Shown: one piece after another, positions 13,001-28,000 of the stretch
Layout: each line of letters starts with the position of its first letter
How positions within the stretch are numbered: the stretch's first letter is position 1
Assembly: GCA_936440205.1 (NCBI GenBank)
Contig: OW387148.1
Coordinates: 37,483,003 to 37,547,002 of the forward strand
DNA: 64,000 bases
Direction of reading: 5' to 3'
DNA from: Lepidonotus clava
Lineage: Eukaryota; Annelida; Polychaeta; Phyllodocida; Polynoidae
The notes under the pieces: model-generated
The model's input: only the letters and a program-made list of their open reading frames with translations
Told to the model about the DNA's origin: nothing
Database searches by the model: none
Translations under genes and position numbers: made by a program

Positions 13001-16000
13001 TGGGCTAAATAGACTAAGGCTGCCAGACTTTGCCAGTCTCCTGCTTGACATATGTCCTCCAGGGAGAGACCGATGGAATGCATGTATAAGGCCCAGACAA
13101 GGTGAACCTAACCATAGGATCTTCAGTGAACGTGGATACATAACCATACATCTTTTGCGCTCAGATAATTAATAATGCTAAATTATTTCAAAGTCTCAGA
13201 TAGATATACAACATAACCACAGATATGTTGGGGTGATGCTGGAAATGGAGGGACCCCCGTCTTTTCACAAAAAGTCAAGTACGCCTTCCATTGAGACGAC
13301 CGGGTCCTCCAGGAAGTGTCTGCAAATGTGTGCATCCAAATCTCCTGAGCCTATTGATCCAACCAAGTGCAGAGATCCAACTGACCTGCGGCCACACATA
13401 TCAAAAGGTAGGAGATTAGGTGAGGAATCAATATGAATATGCGACAAATAATCCAGGATTACATTATCCGTACCACTAATATGTTCAGCTACTAAATGAC
13501 AATTTGTCTGAGCATACAACACTTGAGTATTATTGGTTTGGCAATACACTCTCCTATTCGTCCAGCACAAACCCCAACGTAATAAAGCTGCGTAAATGGG
13601 GTTCCAGAACATGAATGTTATCAGCAGGAATAGGCAGCAGGCTCCATTGGAAATGAGAATGAGAGTCATCATCCGATGACATGTGCTCATGCCAGCGACC
13701 ACAAATCCACTCTTTGTTCCAGGTTGCACCATATCTTGTGAAGGACGAGTCACAAGAGAAGGACATGTTTTCAAACTGATCAATGATAGGAGAGACGCCG
13801 TTGAACCAGTTCGCAAATGCCGACCACCACGATATGTCCAGATGAAATTCATGTCCGAGAGAACCATAACGCTGGTTCCCTCTGAAACACTTTAACAGCA
13901 TGAAGACACAATGACATAAGGTTCTCCCACCTTTAACTAAGGTGGCACAGTGACGCAACACTCCTGCTAAGTATTGTATCTGTTTCTTAGTAGCTCTGCG
14001 TTTGCCTTGGAAAAAGGAAAGCTCAACATGTGGCTTGTCGAGCTTGTCCCGGGGCAGCCTACGCTGCATGGAGATAGAATAAATCTCTGCCCCCAAGTAC
14101 GTGACCATTGATGGTGACATAACCTTCTTATAGGCGATGTAGAATCCCAAGTCATGTAGAAATGAATGAAGAAAATGTTGTAATCTTTTACAATCATTTT
14201 ACAATCAAAGACTATGAAGTCATCTAAATAGTTGACCGCTCTGATGTTGCATTTGGCGAGGAAGTGTACTATGGCATCTGACAAACGAGAAAATATGAAG
14301 GGAGCCACATGTGTGCGAAAGATAAGAAATTATCTAATAGATGAAGATCATCTCCATCTAGTTGCCAGCACAAACCCTGATATGTTCTGTCTGAAGGACG
14401 AATAGGAACTGCCCTGTAGGCACTGGAAATATGTGTCACAGCCGTGTAATCTCCTGGTTCCAAAAGAGAAGTCGCATCATCCATGCTTTTGTAAAGAAAA
14501 GTAGAGAAAGTTTCAACCATATGAGAGTTAATCAAATGACCCTTAGGTTGAGAACAATCTGTTATATTTCTGATCCCGCCCGACGCCTTGAGTAATAGAC
14601 CCTGTATGAACACAAGTAGGCCTGGAATTAGAAATAGTTAATTTCCCTTGAGAAATCTCATTGCGGATTATGATATCCACTTCCTCCTTAGAGGTGACTG
14701 TAGCTGAATGATAATTGTCAGTAGAATAGTCAGGAATTTCTGCACCAGGGTCCACCAGTTTGAAACCATTCAGTATGTCATCTTCCCCCTGGTATGTCAG
14801 CATTTGTCGCCAGGCTGCTGGACGTAAAGGAGAATCAACACCTCCGATTGAATGTCTATGATGTGGTGACGGGCGTGCACACAAATTCTGTAACAAGTCA
14901 AAAACTGTAATACTATCTGCACTGGCCGGAGGGACTAGGCCGATCGATATATTCTCCACTGGGTCGTCCCCCCTGACTCCCTTGACCGCAACCACGGTCA
15001 GTCGGTCAGAACAATCAAAACAGTTGTTATCGACCTTCCGGTTGTCAATACAAGGCGAAACAAGGACCACCGAATCTATAATAGATGAATCTGCTACAAA
15101 ATGTGTGCTTGCCGGACCTATTTCTTACTCTTGTCCATGCATTTGTGCTCTTCTCCGTGGCCCCTCAGAGGGCTGGCTTGATAATGGCAGACCCCAGTGT
15201 CAGGGGGGTGTGCTAGGCAGGTAGCCTGTGGTGCCTCTGTTGTAATAAACTCAATTTATATACCACATAAAAATTGGGTCCCACTGCTACAAATAGGCAC
15301 CTCATTTCATGGAATCGGTCACAGCCCCTATGGCGTAAATCTAACTGCAAAGCTTTACCTTGTGCAGTCTGGTAAAAGAACCCAAAAGGGTTGGCCGGAT
15401 GTTAAACTAACCCCACAAACAAACAAACAAATATCTCGGGTCATATTTGTTATTTAATGTTACACAATTGACCCCATCTCCATACTGGAGACTGCCAGAG
15501 TTGCTGCCACCCATAGCAAGCCCACCATAGTGGGAGCTGCTTGTGTGGTCATGCAATTGTTCCGTGACTTCTCAGATGCAACTGTAATCTGAGAGTTCAT
15601 CAAAACGCCGGACTCATGTCCATACTGGAGATCACCGGCATTCCTGCTACCCCCAGCAAGCTCATCACAGTGGGAGGTGCTTGTGTGGTCATGCAATCGT
15701 TGCATGATTTCTCAGATGCAACTACAATCCGAGGGTTCATCACGACCGGCTCCATCTCCATACTGGAGACCACAAGCTCACCATAAATAGTGGGAGGTGC
15801 TTCAGTGGTTATGCAATCGTTGCACATTCTTGCCAAAGTTTAGAACTTCGATGTGTGTTAGAGTTTTTATTCAGAGCTAGCCTACTGCTCTGAGGAGCCT
15901 ACATCTCATGACGAGTCATGATTGACAAGAAAGTAGGGAGATTTCATGAGCAAAATCCTAAGATTTCAACACGTTATAGTCACTAATATAAGCATTGTGC

Positions 16001-19000
16001 CAAATTCATGTAGTGATCAAAAACGTTGTGTTTTTACCCCAGCTTGGGGGCACTCAGTCTTTGAATGTAGGTACCAATGAATGAGGTGTTAATTGCAGGT
16101 TGTGTACTTGCTTGTAACTCAATGAGATTTAGATAAAGATAATTGTGGTAATGATTAGGAGAGTTCTTCACTACTATTCGGCGTATTTGCTAGCTCTTCG
16201 TTGATAATCTGAATAGATCTTATTTACAAATTGTTCATAAGTGGAAGAGACTCTAAGTAAGGGGGCTCAATCCCATACAAAGAACACGCACTTGGCAAGA
16301 GGTAATTTTATATCCATTGAGACATCCTGCAGATACAAATAAATATTCATTCCATCCATACAATTCATGCCATCCATCTCATAAGCAAACAACATCAGTA
16401 ATGTTCCAACCAGGTATAGCTATGGTTAAGCTTCCCCTTCCCAATGGCTAGTGGGAGCCTCACCTCCCCTCTACCTTCACCGGAGGCCATCAGTAGGGTC
16501 TCCGTTGTGTCCAGTACTCCGTCCGTAAGGCTAAGCCTAAGTTATCCTTTCTATCACCTACTGTAGTTGCAGCTACTATTTCAGCACTATCCTTATGACC
16601 GGCTTGTATGTTATACTATTGCTCCTGTGTGTTTTTCTTGATGTCTATGATGGTCTGCTCACCTATCCTAAGCTTCATACCCTTATATAGTGCCAGCTGC
16701 AGGCTTTTGCGCTATATGCAGGTACCCTAATATTTCGTTACGCCTCTTGTGCGCCTCCCTCGCGCTGCTTGTCGCGCGCCGCTTTAATTACCACGTGCCA
16801 CTGCCTCTGGCGTGCGACGCCTCCCAGGCCCCACCGTCTCCTGCGCGCAGCCTCTGGCATACATCCATGTGTATGCCTACACATGCCAGATCCCCAAAAA
16901 GTCTAAAAATAGACATGCTGTACGCACATCTTTGTCATTCGACCAGTAAACTTGGAACAGTCAACATCTCCTGCCTTTGTGATCTTTGTGCACAGGCTGT
17001 GCGTGCGCAAATTACTCACCAAACGAGTCTATTTTAGGGTAGATAAATAGATAGCAATGACCGAGGTGAGATATCAAAAAAGTTATTCCCCTGGTAGTCA
17101 TGGTCAAGGGCCGAAGCGTAGCGTAGGCCAGAGAGTGAGTGAGTGTTGGGTGTTTTACGCCGAGTGAGTGTTGGGTGTTTTGCGCCGTACCGACAGCCAG
17201 GGTCATTTCCACGGCGAAAACCAGTTGGGACGAATTCTGTCTTTGGTGATCGAATCTATGAGATGAAGGTGACAGGGCGGGCAAACAGCAGGGGATCAAA
17301 ACCCAGCGATCATTTTTGCTGTGCCTCATCCCTTAGTGAACCAAGCACTGACTGGGAATTGAACCCAAAAACCACTTGGTCAGTGCAGGGTCCCCCCTAT
17401 CATCGCCTCATATGATCAGCAAGGGCTACTGAGGGCCTATTCTTACCTGGACATAACTTTTTTGATATCTTACCGAGGTCATTGCTGGATTTATTTCTAA
17501 CCCCTCAAATTTATTAACCCAAGGGAATATAGTATGGGATTTATTCTCTTATTCACAGATTTTAAATTGTGAAAATAGACGTTTTATCAGCGGAGATATC
17601 AATAGATAAAAGTTATAACAAAATGTAAACAAACGGCCGCATCATTAGCCCTAGCAATACGGACTTTTATTTCACCCCTAATGGCATAGTGTCTGTTCAT
17701 TTCCAATTACAATGTTGTATTCCCCGACCAGGGGAATAACAAAATGGACATTCCCCTGCTTTAGACTCTTAAGTACAGGGAGTAGGGGAATAACTAAAAG
17801 ATATTCCCCTGGAAAACCAAGGAAACATTTGACCACGCCCCTTTTATAAGACTTAACCAATAGGAATCAACAGACCAAGGGCAATAACTTTTAGTTAGGC
17901 CACGCCCCCTTATGCTATCATCCAATCAGAGTGCAGCAGTGGAATATCTAGGTCACGTTGCTAGGTTGCGTCGTTAGGTTGCGTCATTAGGTCGCATGAT
18001 GCAGCCATTTGTTTACATTTTGGCGTAACTTTTGTAAATCAATATCTCCGTCAATATTCAATCAATTTCCGTGATTCAAAAAGTGTAATGAAGAGATATT
18101 AGCCCTTAAAATGTTCATCTAAATTTATAGATCTAGGGGTTTGAAATAAATCCAGTACAGACCCCAGTATGATATCAAAATTGTTATTCCCCTTGTTATA
18201 CAGACACTCTACTCTGTACAACAATTTTGATATCACACCTCAGTCAGTACTATATATTTATCATCCATACTGGACCCTTCATGAATCTATAAATTTGAAC
18301 AGGAATTTTATGGGTTATCATCTCTTCATTCTAGTTTTTTATTCACAGAAATTGAATAGATATTGACGGAGATATTGATTTACAAAATTTACGAAAAAAT
18401 GTAAACAAATGGTGGAATTTTGTGACGTAGCAACGTGACGTAGCAACACCACATAGCAACACGACCTTGACCCCAATGCTTCACCCTGATTGGCTGATAG
18501 AATAAGGGGGCGTGGCTTAGCTAAACGTTATTCCCTGCCTCTGTGGATTACTATTGGTTTAGCCTGGTAAAAGGGGCGTGCCCAAATGTTTCCATAGTTT
18601 TTCAGGGGAATTGTTATTCCCCTGTTCTCTGTAGTTAAAAGTTTAAACAAGGGTTTTATCAGTTTTGTTATTCCCCTGGTCGGGGAATATGACTTTTAAA
18701 TAGGAAATGTACAGGGACTAACCCACTAGGGGTGAAATAACATAAAAAAATGTTACAATTCATTAGATTCTCCTTTCACCAATCTCACATTCTCCCCATT
18801 CATACCTAAAACTAATCTCATTCCTAATTCAGAATTATTCTATACTAAAGCTATCACAGATGGTTTTTGTTTGTTTGTTTGTGGGATTAGTTTAACGTCC
18901 GGCCAACCCTTCAGGGTTCTTTTACCAGACTGCACATGGTAAATCATTTCAGCTAGTTTTATGCCACAGGGGCGGTGAACAAATCTATGAAATGAGGTGC

Positions 19001-22000
19001 CTATTTGTAGCAGTGGGACCCAATGCCTTCTTTATAGTGCTGCCACACTGAGATATCATGTCAAAGGCCACATGACAAATGGTAACACTATTGGCCTCCT
19101 AATGTCCTCCTAATCCTGATTCTTCATCTTACGCATAGCATAAGCATAACGTTCCCTAGCAGTCTTCTAATTAGGGAATAATGCACGAAGGGGCAGGGTT
19201 GAGGCCTTCTGCGTTATTCCCGTTATAACACAGAGAAAATATTAATAAATAATAATATTTTCCACTAAATAACTTATAATGACTGTTCCTTACTCATGTA
19301 AAGCGTCCAGAACTATCATTATTGAGCATTAGTATTTCGTCACACATTTATAAGGTTCTCCTTCGATTTTATCAAAAAGTTTTTACAGATATAAGGAAAT
19401 TTTGTGATATTCGTGTAGCATAGACCCATACAAACAACTTTCTCGCTTACTCTATAGGAATATAATGTCTGATAAAAAAGATATGCCTGAAAATGCACAG
19501 AAAAATTGCATCCTGTGGTGAGATCTTGCAACAGTGCCTGAGCTGTGCAATGGGACCTAGCAACGCATAGCAACATGACCTATTTTCTAAATACTCAAAT
19601 CTCATTGGATATGGGCGTTGGGAGGTGTTTCTAGCTCAGGATAGAAGCACAGCATGGGGGCAACCATAAAACCCTATAAAAATGCTACAATTCCAGTCAA
19701 ATAATCATTTTGTAATAAATGTTAAATTTACTATGTCATAATAAATTGAATCACAAAGTTTGGTCATAACTGAGGCTTGTACACTGGTTTTACGTTTGTT
19801 ACAACATGCGGACGTCTAGATCGGCACGTTGCTACCCCCTAGCCTTGTTATAATTGCACCTATGTCCCGTTCGTACCTGTGTGTACCTATCTAGGGGTGG
19901 ACTAACTCGGTTACTATCATCTCCGCATGGAGGTGCCACCATCTACAATAACCCTGTGCTATACCTAGCCACAGAACAGGAGCGCCGCTCGGTGTTTTGC
20001 TACATTAGTTCACTAATTCACAACGTACTCCTGCACTGAAGTACAGTGCAAGAAAAACTAGAATAGTATATAATAAAATATTGTAAACTCGTTTGTATTG
20101 GCAAGAATGTTATAGTGGAACTTGTAATGCTGATACGTGTGCTAAACGCCAGGCGGCGACATCGTTTAGTGGCATAGTTAGAGTATATGGAGAGTGGCAA
20201 AGTCCCCAGGCGTAGGGACTGCAGCCGGGCTGAGGCACGTCCTGCAGGTACGCACAGGTACGACGAATGACGATGGAGACCTGTAAGGGTACGTTATGGA
20301 TCGAAACATCTAGCTAAAAGATACTAAGGACAGCAGGCCTTGCCGTCAACATTAGTTAATATGATAGCTAGAAATAGAATTAGTTTATGTGAGTAAGAAT
20401 GGGCAGTATGAGAGATCAGTAGGACTTCATTAAGTAATAGTGTAAATGAGCATAGCGACAAGCTTTTTGGCTGTCGCTATATAAGCGGTATGAGACTTGA
20501 GATAGACGAGCAGACCAAGATAGAGTTCGAACAGAACACATGGAGCAATAGTCTTACATACGGATCACACGGGTAGTGTTAAGATGGTAGTAACCACAAT
20601 GAACAGGTGATAGTAAGGATTGGGACGGCTTAGGCTTAGCCTTACGGACTGCGTGCTGGAAGTGACGGAGATCCCACCAATGGTCTTCGTTACCGGTAGA
20701 CGAGAGGTGACTCTCTCAACAGTGTAAGAGCGTATATACCTTGCGAAAGGGGAAGCTTGACCAAAGCTATACCTGGTTGGATTGTTACTGATGTGTTTGA
20801 ATTGTGAAATGAAAGGAAAGAACTGTATGGATGGAGAACTGTATACTTGTACCTTCGAAATATTACTATGAATGTAATAAACTGACCTCTTGCCAAGCGC
20901 ATGTTCTTTGTATAGGATTGAGCCCCTTTACTTAGAATCTCTACCACTAAGAACTGAATTACGATCCAGGATAACAGCTATCCGGAGAAAGCTAGCTACT
21001 TTAACAAATAATCACTAAGAACTCCCATTATCTTAGTATAACACTTTTATTAACATCTTCAGGTAGACGAAAGATCATTGATAAGCGATATAATACCACA
21101 CAGTCGAATAATGAATAAACGAATCAGTACAGGATATGAACAAGTACGAACTTTAATAGTGATACTCCCCAATAAATAAAGGAACATTAAAAATATAACC
21201 ACCCAGCTCACTCCTGCTAAACTTAGAGAGGTTACAATATCTATTCCTAATATATTATAATTCTTTTTGCACTGTGCTTCAGTGCAAAACTACAGCCCCA
21301 TCCCCTTTTTCGGGGATAGAAATACTTTGACAGGCTTTTCAGGCTATATCAAGCAGCTGTTAAGTCCTTAAGTCACAAAGCAGCCAATTTTGTGACTTAA
21401 TACCCCTTTGTGACAGTTGACTGGAAAGTTATCAGGCCCTCAGTAGGTCCTTGACATTTAGCCCACAGGGGGTATTTTTATGTAATCTCTGAATCCAATT
21501 AAATTCTAGGAGTCCCTCAGATATTTTATCTGAAACCATTCCAACCATGGAAATCCTTTAATTTAAATAACTCCTTAATGAAAAACATTGGGGAACCGCC
21601 TGAATGTTTTCCAGCTTGAATAAACTTTATTCAATTCCTGCAAACTTTCACAATTTCAAATACAGCTTGAAAATGCACAAGTTGAAACTGCATTAAGAGT
21701 AAACCCTCTTGGGGCTATTCATTTGGAAATTGTAGAATCAATGAATAGATTTTGAGTTTTATATATGAATATTTATATATTCCTGTCCGACCTCTTTTTT
21801 AGGGGGGCCGTAAGGTTTGACACTGGTGAAAACTGGTTTCAAATTTTTCCCACCTTATTGGTAATAAAATACCATTTATTGACTTGACTTGTCTTGTGTC
21901 TATATTTATGCATTAAATCACTCAAGCACTTATGCAATCCCCACATCTACTTCATTATGATTATTCAATGACATTTCAACATCATTTTTGTTTTATTTAC

Positions 22001-25000
22001 AGGTAGGCGGGAGGATCAAACCGTAAGTATTGATATGATTTAACGTAAAATGGAGGAAAAACTACTTATGTATAAAACAAATTGAGTTAATTAATCAGAT
22101 GGTTGTCTCATTTTCAATTTAAACAGATTTTGGCAAAAAATTATTTTTTTGTTTGTTTTTTGTTTTTTCACCCTGTTTCTACAACGGATTATAAAACAAA
22201 TAGTTGTAACATATTTTAGTGATATAATATACACCAGAAAAACCTGACCAATCAATTATACAATTATTACACATTAGATATATATAAATTATTGCTCAAA
22301 AACAAGTTTTCAACATCTTGAAAGTATATTTGTCTGCAACTTTTTGCATTTATAATGGTAGGTAATTCCATTCAGTAAACCCTCCATCTTAGGGATTCCT
22401 TTGTATTTTTGTATAACAAGTAAACTTCATTTCACTTCTACCTTCTTAGTGCTATGTAGACTTATGTTATGAGCTAGTTCATGCTGGAAAGAAGCCATGA
22501 GGGTTAAACACATAGCTTGTTTATGATTTTTTTTAACTTAATTATTTTATCCTTGATTCCTCACTCAATAAGGAAATCTCCATATTCACAATGACATTGT
22601 ATCATTGTCTTATAAATAGGTTCAACTGTCTTGTCTGTTGTAAATCTCTGTACCTTATACAGAATTGCAAGTTTACTGTGAACCTTTTTTAACACAACGC
22701 CTGATAATATCAATAAATCATTACCAGGTTTGCATAAATACAGACCAAAAACACAATAATATATTAATGCATACAAATAATTGCCATATATCTATCTGTA
22801 ATGATCATTTTCAAACCAACTGATATTTTTCTATCCTTCTTTGGATGAGAAAATTGTGAATTTTGCTGAGTTCTATTCATTTTCTTAATTACAGGTACGG
22901 GAGATAGCAGATAGACTAGTGCTGGTTTATGAACAGGTAACTATTTTGTTCCCCAAAATTAAGTAAACGTTGACATATAATATGTTAATTGTCTCAATTT
23001 ATTTAATTTTGAATGCACTTTTCTGCTGTAGCATCAAAAGCAAAGTGTCCTGTTTTAATGTCCTTAGTGCATCCCTTAAAGGCCTTGATTTGTCCAGTGA
23101 AATGACCTAAATGGTAGGTAAAATGTACTAGAACCAATGAATCTGGCCATTTCTTGTGGACAACAATCACAACCTTTGTTAGAGTGAGTGAGTGTTGGGT
23201 GTTTTATGCCGTACCGACAGCCAGGGTCATTTTCACTGTGAAAACCAGTTGGGACGAATTCTGTCTTTGGTGATCGCATCTATGAGATGAAGGTGACAGG
23301 GCGGGCAAACAGCAAGGGATCAAAACCTGGAAATCATTTTCGCTGTACCTCATCCCTTGGTGAACCACAGCACTGACCGGGAATTGAACCCAAAGAACCA
23401 CTTGGTCAGTGCTGAACCTCTGTTAGACAAATGACAAAATCCCTGAGGATTGCTTTTAGATTTAAAGTCCTCCGTGCGCAGAAGCTGGTTAATCTAAGCT
23501 GGTTGTCTCTGTAAGGAGGGTTGTGTCCTTATTGTTAGAAGCAATACTATATAACCTTTACCATTAGATTCAAAACCCCATCAATATGAATGATATTTCA
23601 CTTTGTTGACTGAAACTTCAGAAAGTTGGTCGGGAAGTGAAAAAAAAAATCCACTTTTATCTAGTGAATATAGATATCTTGCTTAATATTGCACATAAAC
23701 ACATGAAATGTTGTGTAAATATTGAGGGAGGCATATGTCTCAGATTTTAAAAAAAATCTATGCTCTAGGTTTTGTTTTATGAAATGTAGAAAATTAATTA
23801 ACAAGATCACAGGAAGTTTCCCATTCTTTGACATGGAATGAAAAGCAAGGTCTAATGAAATAAATCTTAGACATGCTTCCCTTAAGAGGATCATGTAGGC
23901 CTACAGTACTTTTCAAGGAAAACAGTTGACAAGTAGCTGAGGTATCAATCTTCCAAAGTACCAGTGATAGAGAGATAGTACTGCCTGAGGTTGGATAGGG
24001 AAAAAGTTATTTGTTTGTTTGTTGGGTAAGTTTAACGTCAGGCCAATCCTTTAGGGGTCTTATACCAGGCTGCACAAGGTGATGCTTCTCAGCTGTGGGT
24101 GATCGAATCTATGATATGATTATTTTTTTCTGAATTTAACGGTAATATATAGTGAATGATTTCCATGTCTTATATTTGAATTGCAATTTAATTTTATCTA
24201 TCTCTTTTCTGCAACAGGAGAGTTTAGATATTCTTCATGAATTGGAGGAATTAACAACCATGGACGACGACCAAGGTACTTGAAGATGATTTATTTACCT
24301 TTTGTGTGTATGTATTGTTATGAAAAGTCAGACCTTTTGAGTAAAATAAGAATTAGCTGGAATAGATTTCATGTAATGTTGCTTTTTGTTGAGATTTTTC
24401 AAATTGAATGTTGTCTTTTGGTGTAATTTGATACACTTTATTTGATGTTTCACTTTCTTCATAACTAGTATAATCTTTTCAACATTTTTGTGTGTTTTTT
24501 TGCGACAACATCTTGGTAACAAACCAAGTCATTTTTTGTCCTGTGTCTATTCATGTTTTATGGATACCTATGTAACATAGACCCTTCAAAAAGTCTAGTT
24601 TTTCAAAGTGTGCCTAACCTCTGAATCGATGATTGGGTCTATTAAGGCAGCCCTTTACCTGGAATTATAACACGGCAAGTGGGTAGCAACGTGCCGATCT
24701 AGACGTCCGCACATTGTAAAAAACGTTGTAAAAGTAGTGTAAATGACTCAATCATCACCAAACTTTGTAAAGGATATGTCATTATGTATTTTCAATTAAA
24801 TATATTACAAAACAAATATTTACTCTGAATAAAAGCATTTTCAAAGGTTTTTCCGATTGCTACCTAACTGTGCATCTATCCTGAGCTAGAAAACACAGCG
24901 TCATGGTGATGGGGTCATTGTCAGGGCAACGAGGTCATTGTCAGGGCAATTAGGTCATCGTCAGGGCAACGACGTGACCTACTTACATTTGATTGGATCC

Positions 25001-28000
25001 CAGGATCTCGCCTTGACCACAGCTGGCCTGTGCAAATTTGTAACAGTTTTGCCACATTATGGACAATTTAGATACATTTTTGCAACAATTCTGATACAAT
25101 TTTCCGTGGTTATGATGTGAATAATGCACTCGGGGTGGGGCCTCAACCTTCTAGTCACTAGCTTCGGGCCTCTCGCCGCAAGGCCTGCGGCCTGCGGCGA
25201 GAGGCCCTCAGCCCCCCCTGCCTCTAGCTAGTGACTAGAAGGCCTCGACCCCGCCCCTCCATGCGTTATTCCCTAAATAAACCTGTGTCCTTCAAAGTGC
25301 TTTTCTGTGAATGTCTGACCTGTGAAGTGATTTGAGTAGAAGATGACTTAAAAAAGGACTAACTTAGGTATCTTGGGAAGGTGCCTAGAGGGCTACCATG
25401 AGATGAATGAAACATCTCACATGCTCACAAATATGTAACAGTTTAGGCATAAGGATATAACAGATCTTGACACGACACCCCAATCATAGCAGTAGAATAC
25501 CAGTTTTCCATCTCCCGACCCCCCTACATGAAAAATTCTTGGTGCCTCCAAATCCTGGCTGTACCCTGAATTTCTTGGGCATATCCAACCATCAAACTAG
25601 GTATTTACACTGATGGCAGCGGAACAACTTTCAAGTTTTGAACCTCACTTACGCAGATGGGATCTGTTGAGCTGGTACTTGAAGCATATTCATTACACTG
25701 GCTGCTGGGTTTACTTAGGCAGACTCTGACATCACTTTCAGACTGAAAGTAGAGGGAGGAGGAGCCGGTGGCAGTGGATAACACCAGAATTGACAGAACA
25801 ATGGCTGACTTAACCCAAATCCACCAATAAAACTTTGAACCCTAGAATCTACCGAGCTTAAATGTGCCATAAGGATGCACTTTCAAAGAGGCAGTCGAGG
25901 TGGTTGAGATTCAGGAGTGTCATCACAAAAAGAGTGTTATGGGCTGTGAGCGCAAAAAAAACCAGCCAAGCTCAAAATGCATCTATAGACTTTGTGCAGA
26001 TGACGTCACATTTCCCAAATTGTGGTGGGCGCCATATTGGTGATCAACTTAAATGCATCAGTGAGTGAGTGAGTAATGGAGGTTTAATGCCATGTCGGCA
26101 ACCAGGGCCATTTTTTTTTTTTTTTACGTCTTTATTTCCCACAAAGCTTTCAAGTGTGGACTTGATCTTCCAAGCTGTTGCTTACAGTTCCTAATTTCAG
26201 GTTCAGCTTGTTTTAATATAACAAATAATAAATTAGAAAAATATGAACATGGTGATGGATGATAGAAATGCGTGAATCACTTACAGAAGACTGATAACTC
26301 ATAATAATCCCTAAGTTCAGGAATCATCCGTAATTTTCAGTATATGCCCTGTATCTCTTTACGACAAAGGTTTTGAACTCTGTATTACTTGTGCTTCGTT
26401 GTTCAAAGGCTGTAAACGAGTTCCACAGGATATTTCCTCTGTTCATGGGGCTTTTAATATATTTCTGTGTTTTTAAAGGCAATACATTGAAACATATTTT
26501 CTCCTGCAGTCTAGTATTTCGACCAGTACGTCGTAGGTTAGAGTCATCATGATTCCACCATAACATTAAGTGTAATAACTGTTTGTCCCACCATTTTGAT
26601 AAACTCAATAATTTCAATCTATTATGAAGTTGCTCTTGTGTAATGTCACCTACTTGACGCACCTTCAATATTATACGCAGGGCTTTATTCTGTAGAATCT
26701 GTAAATCTTCCAATTCCTTCATATTACCTGATTTGAACAGAAATCCTCCATAATCCAGAATTGGTAATATAGTTTGCTTATAAATCAATTCAGCTATATT
26801 CACATTTACAAATTTTCACAGTTTAGACAAAAGGACAATTTTATTATTCACTCTCTTGTACAGATTTTGTAAATGCTGATCAAGGCTCATTAAACTATCC
26901 AACAGAACTCCTAGGTTTTTATAACTCTGGACAACAGAAATTTCAACCTTATTAATTTCAACCGGTGTAGGAATCCACCTATCTATTTTGTATTTACTTC
27001 CAAAGTATAACATTTTTGTTTTATTAATGTTTAATTTCAACCTATCTATATCACACCAAGTTTTCAGGTTAATTGCAATATCCTGTAAATGTACACCAAT
27101 AATGTTCGATCGATGATGGGTGTAATATATAACACAGTCATCCGCATACATAATTATATTGGGGGTATTTATACAATTAGATAAATCATTAACATATAAT
27201 ACAAATAACATAGGACCAAGTATAGACCCTTGAGGAACACCGTTATTGATTTGAAACTCAGTTGAAACTAATTTATTGAAACACATTGAGTTCTAGTCAG
27301 ATAGCTTTCAAACCAACAAAGACCACCATTACCAATACCAATATGTGACAATTTATTTAGCAGTCTAGCATGCGATACTGAATCGAAGGCCTTCCGTATG
27401 TCCACAAACAATGAACCAATTACATTACCTTTGTTAATATGATCATAGATATACTTTGTTAATTTAAAAATTGCTTGTAAAGTCGATTTGCCCGGTAAGA
27501 ACTCAAATTGTTTTGAATTAATTGCTTTGTTGTCTAACACAAAATTAAGAAGTCTTGTATGCACCACTTTTTCTAGCAATTTGCCTGACAAGGGAATTAA
27601 ACTAATCGGCCGCCAATTACTAGGATTACGAAGATTACCTTCTTTAGGTATTGGGATAACCATACCTTTCGCCGATTTAACGGGAAATTTCCCTGTTCTA
27701 AGTGAAGTATTAAATATTTCACAAAATATTTCAGGAATTGACATCACCAGATATCGAAACACTTTACTATTAATATTCATCATTCATGGTGAAAAAAAAG
27801 GTAATTAAATACTAGAAGGTAGGGACAGAGTTCTATATAATATAGGTAAAAGTTGAGTTGAGAAAATCAAAATTGGTTGTATAGACCAGCTGACTAAAGG
27901 AATCCATGAATTTTTTCAGGGGTGACATTCTTAAAAAGGTCTTGTAGACTGGCTGCATGATAAAGTCTTTGTCTTGTGGCATCAAAATCAATGCAGTCTA

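Larger units (their letters stand above)
12470..15267 (-). mobile_element. DIRS-superfamily (PAT-like) retrotransposon fossil
   Basis: On the minus strand the order is A1 (15267-15159), coding region, B1 (12782-12731), A2 (12730-12607), B2 (12521-12470). The A copies share GGCCCCTCAGAGGGCTGGCT and TTTATATACCACA; the B copies share ATTAACATGACT and AAGTGGCTGG. This A1-ORFs-B1A2B2 layout is the split direct repeat arrangement of PAT-like elements. The coding part shows DIRS-type RT-RNase H and a tyrosine recombinase end. The copy is broken at several places and looks moderately old. Confidence 0.8.

Noticed and set aside
15460-15836. 81- and 78-codon minus-strand frames
   Set aside because: Products of a 128-bp minisatellite; the repeated residues simply follow the DNA repeat.
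16140-21030. A complete LTR retrotransposon bounded by the two LTR-like copies
   Set aside because: The copies are inverted relative to each other, and the DNA between holds SINEs and foldbacks but no gag or pol.
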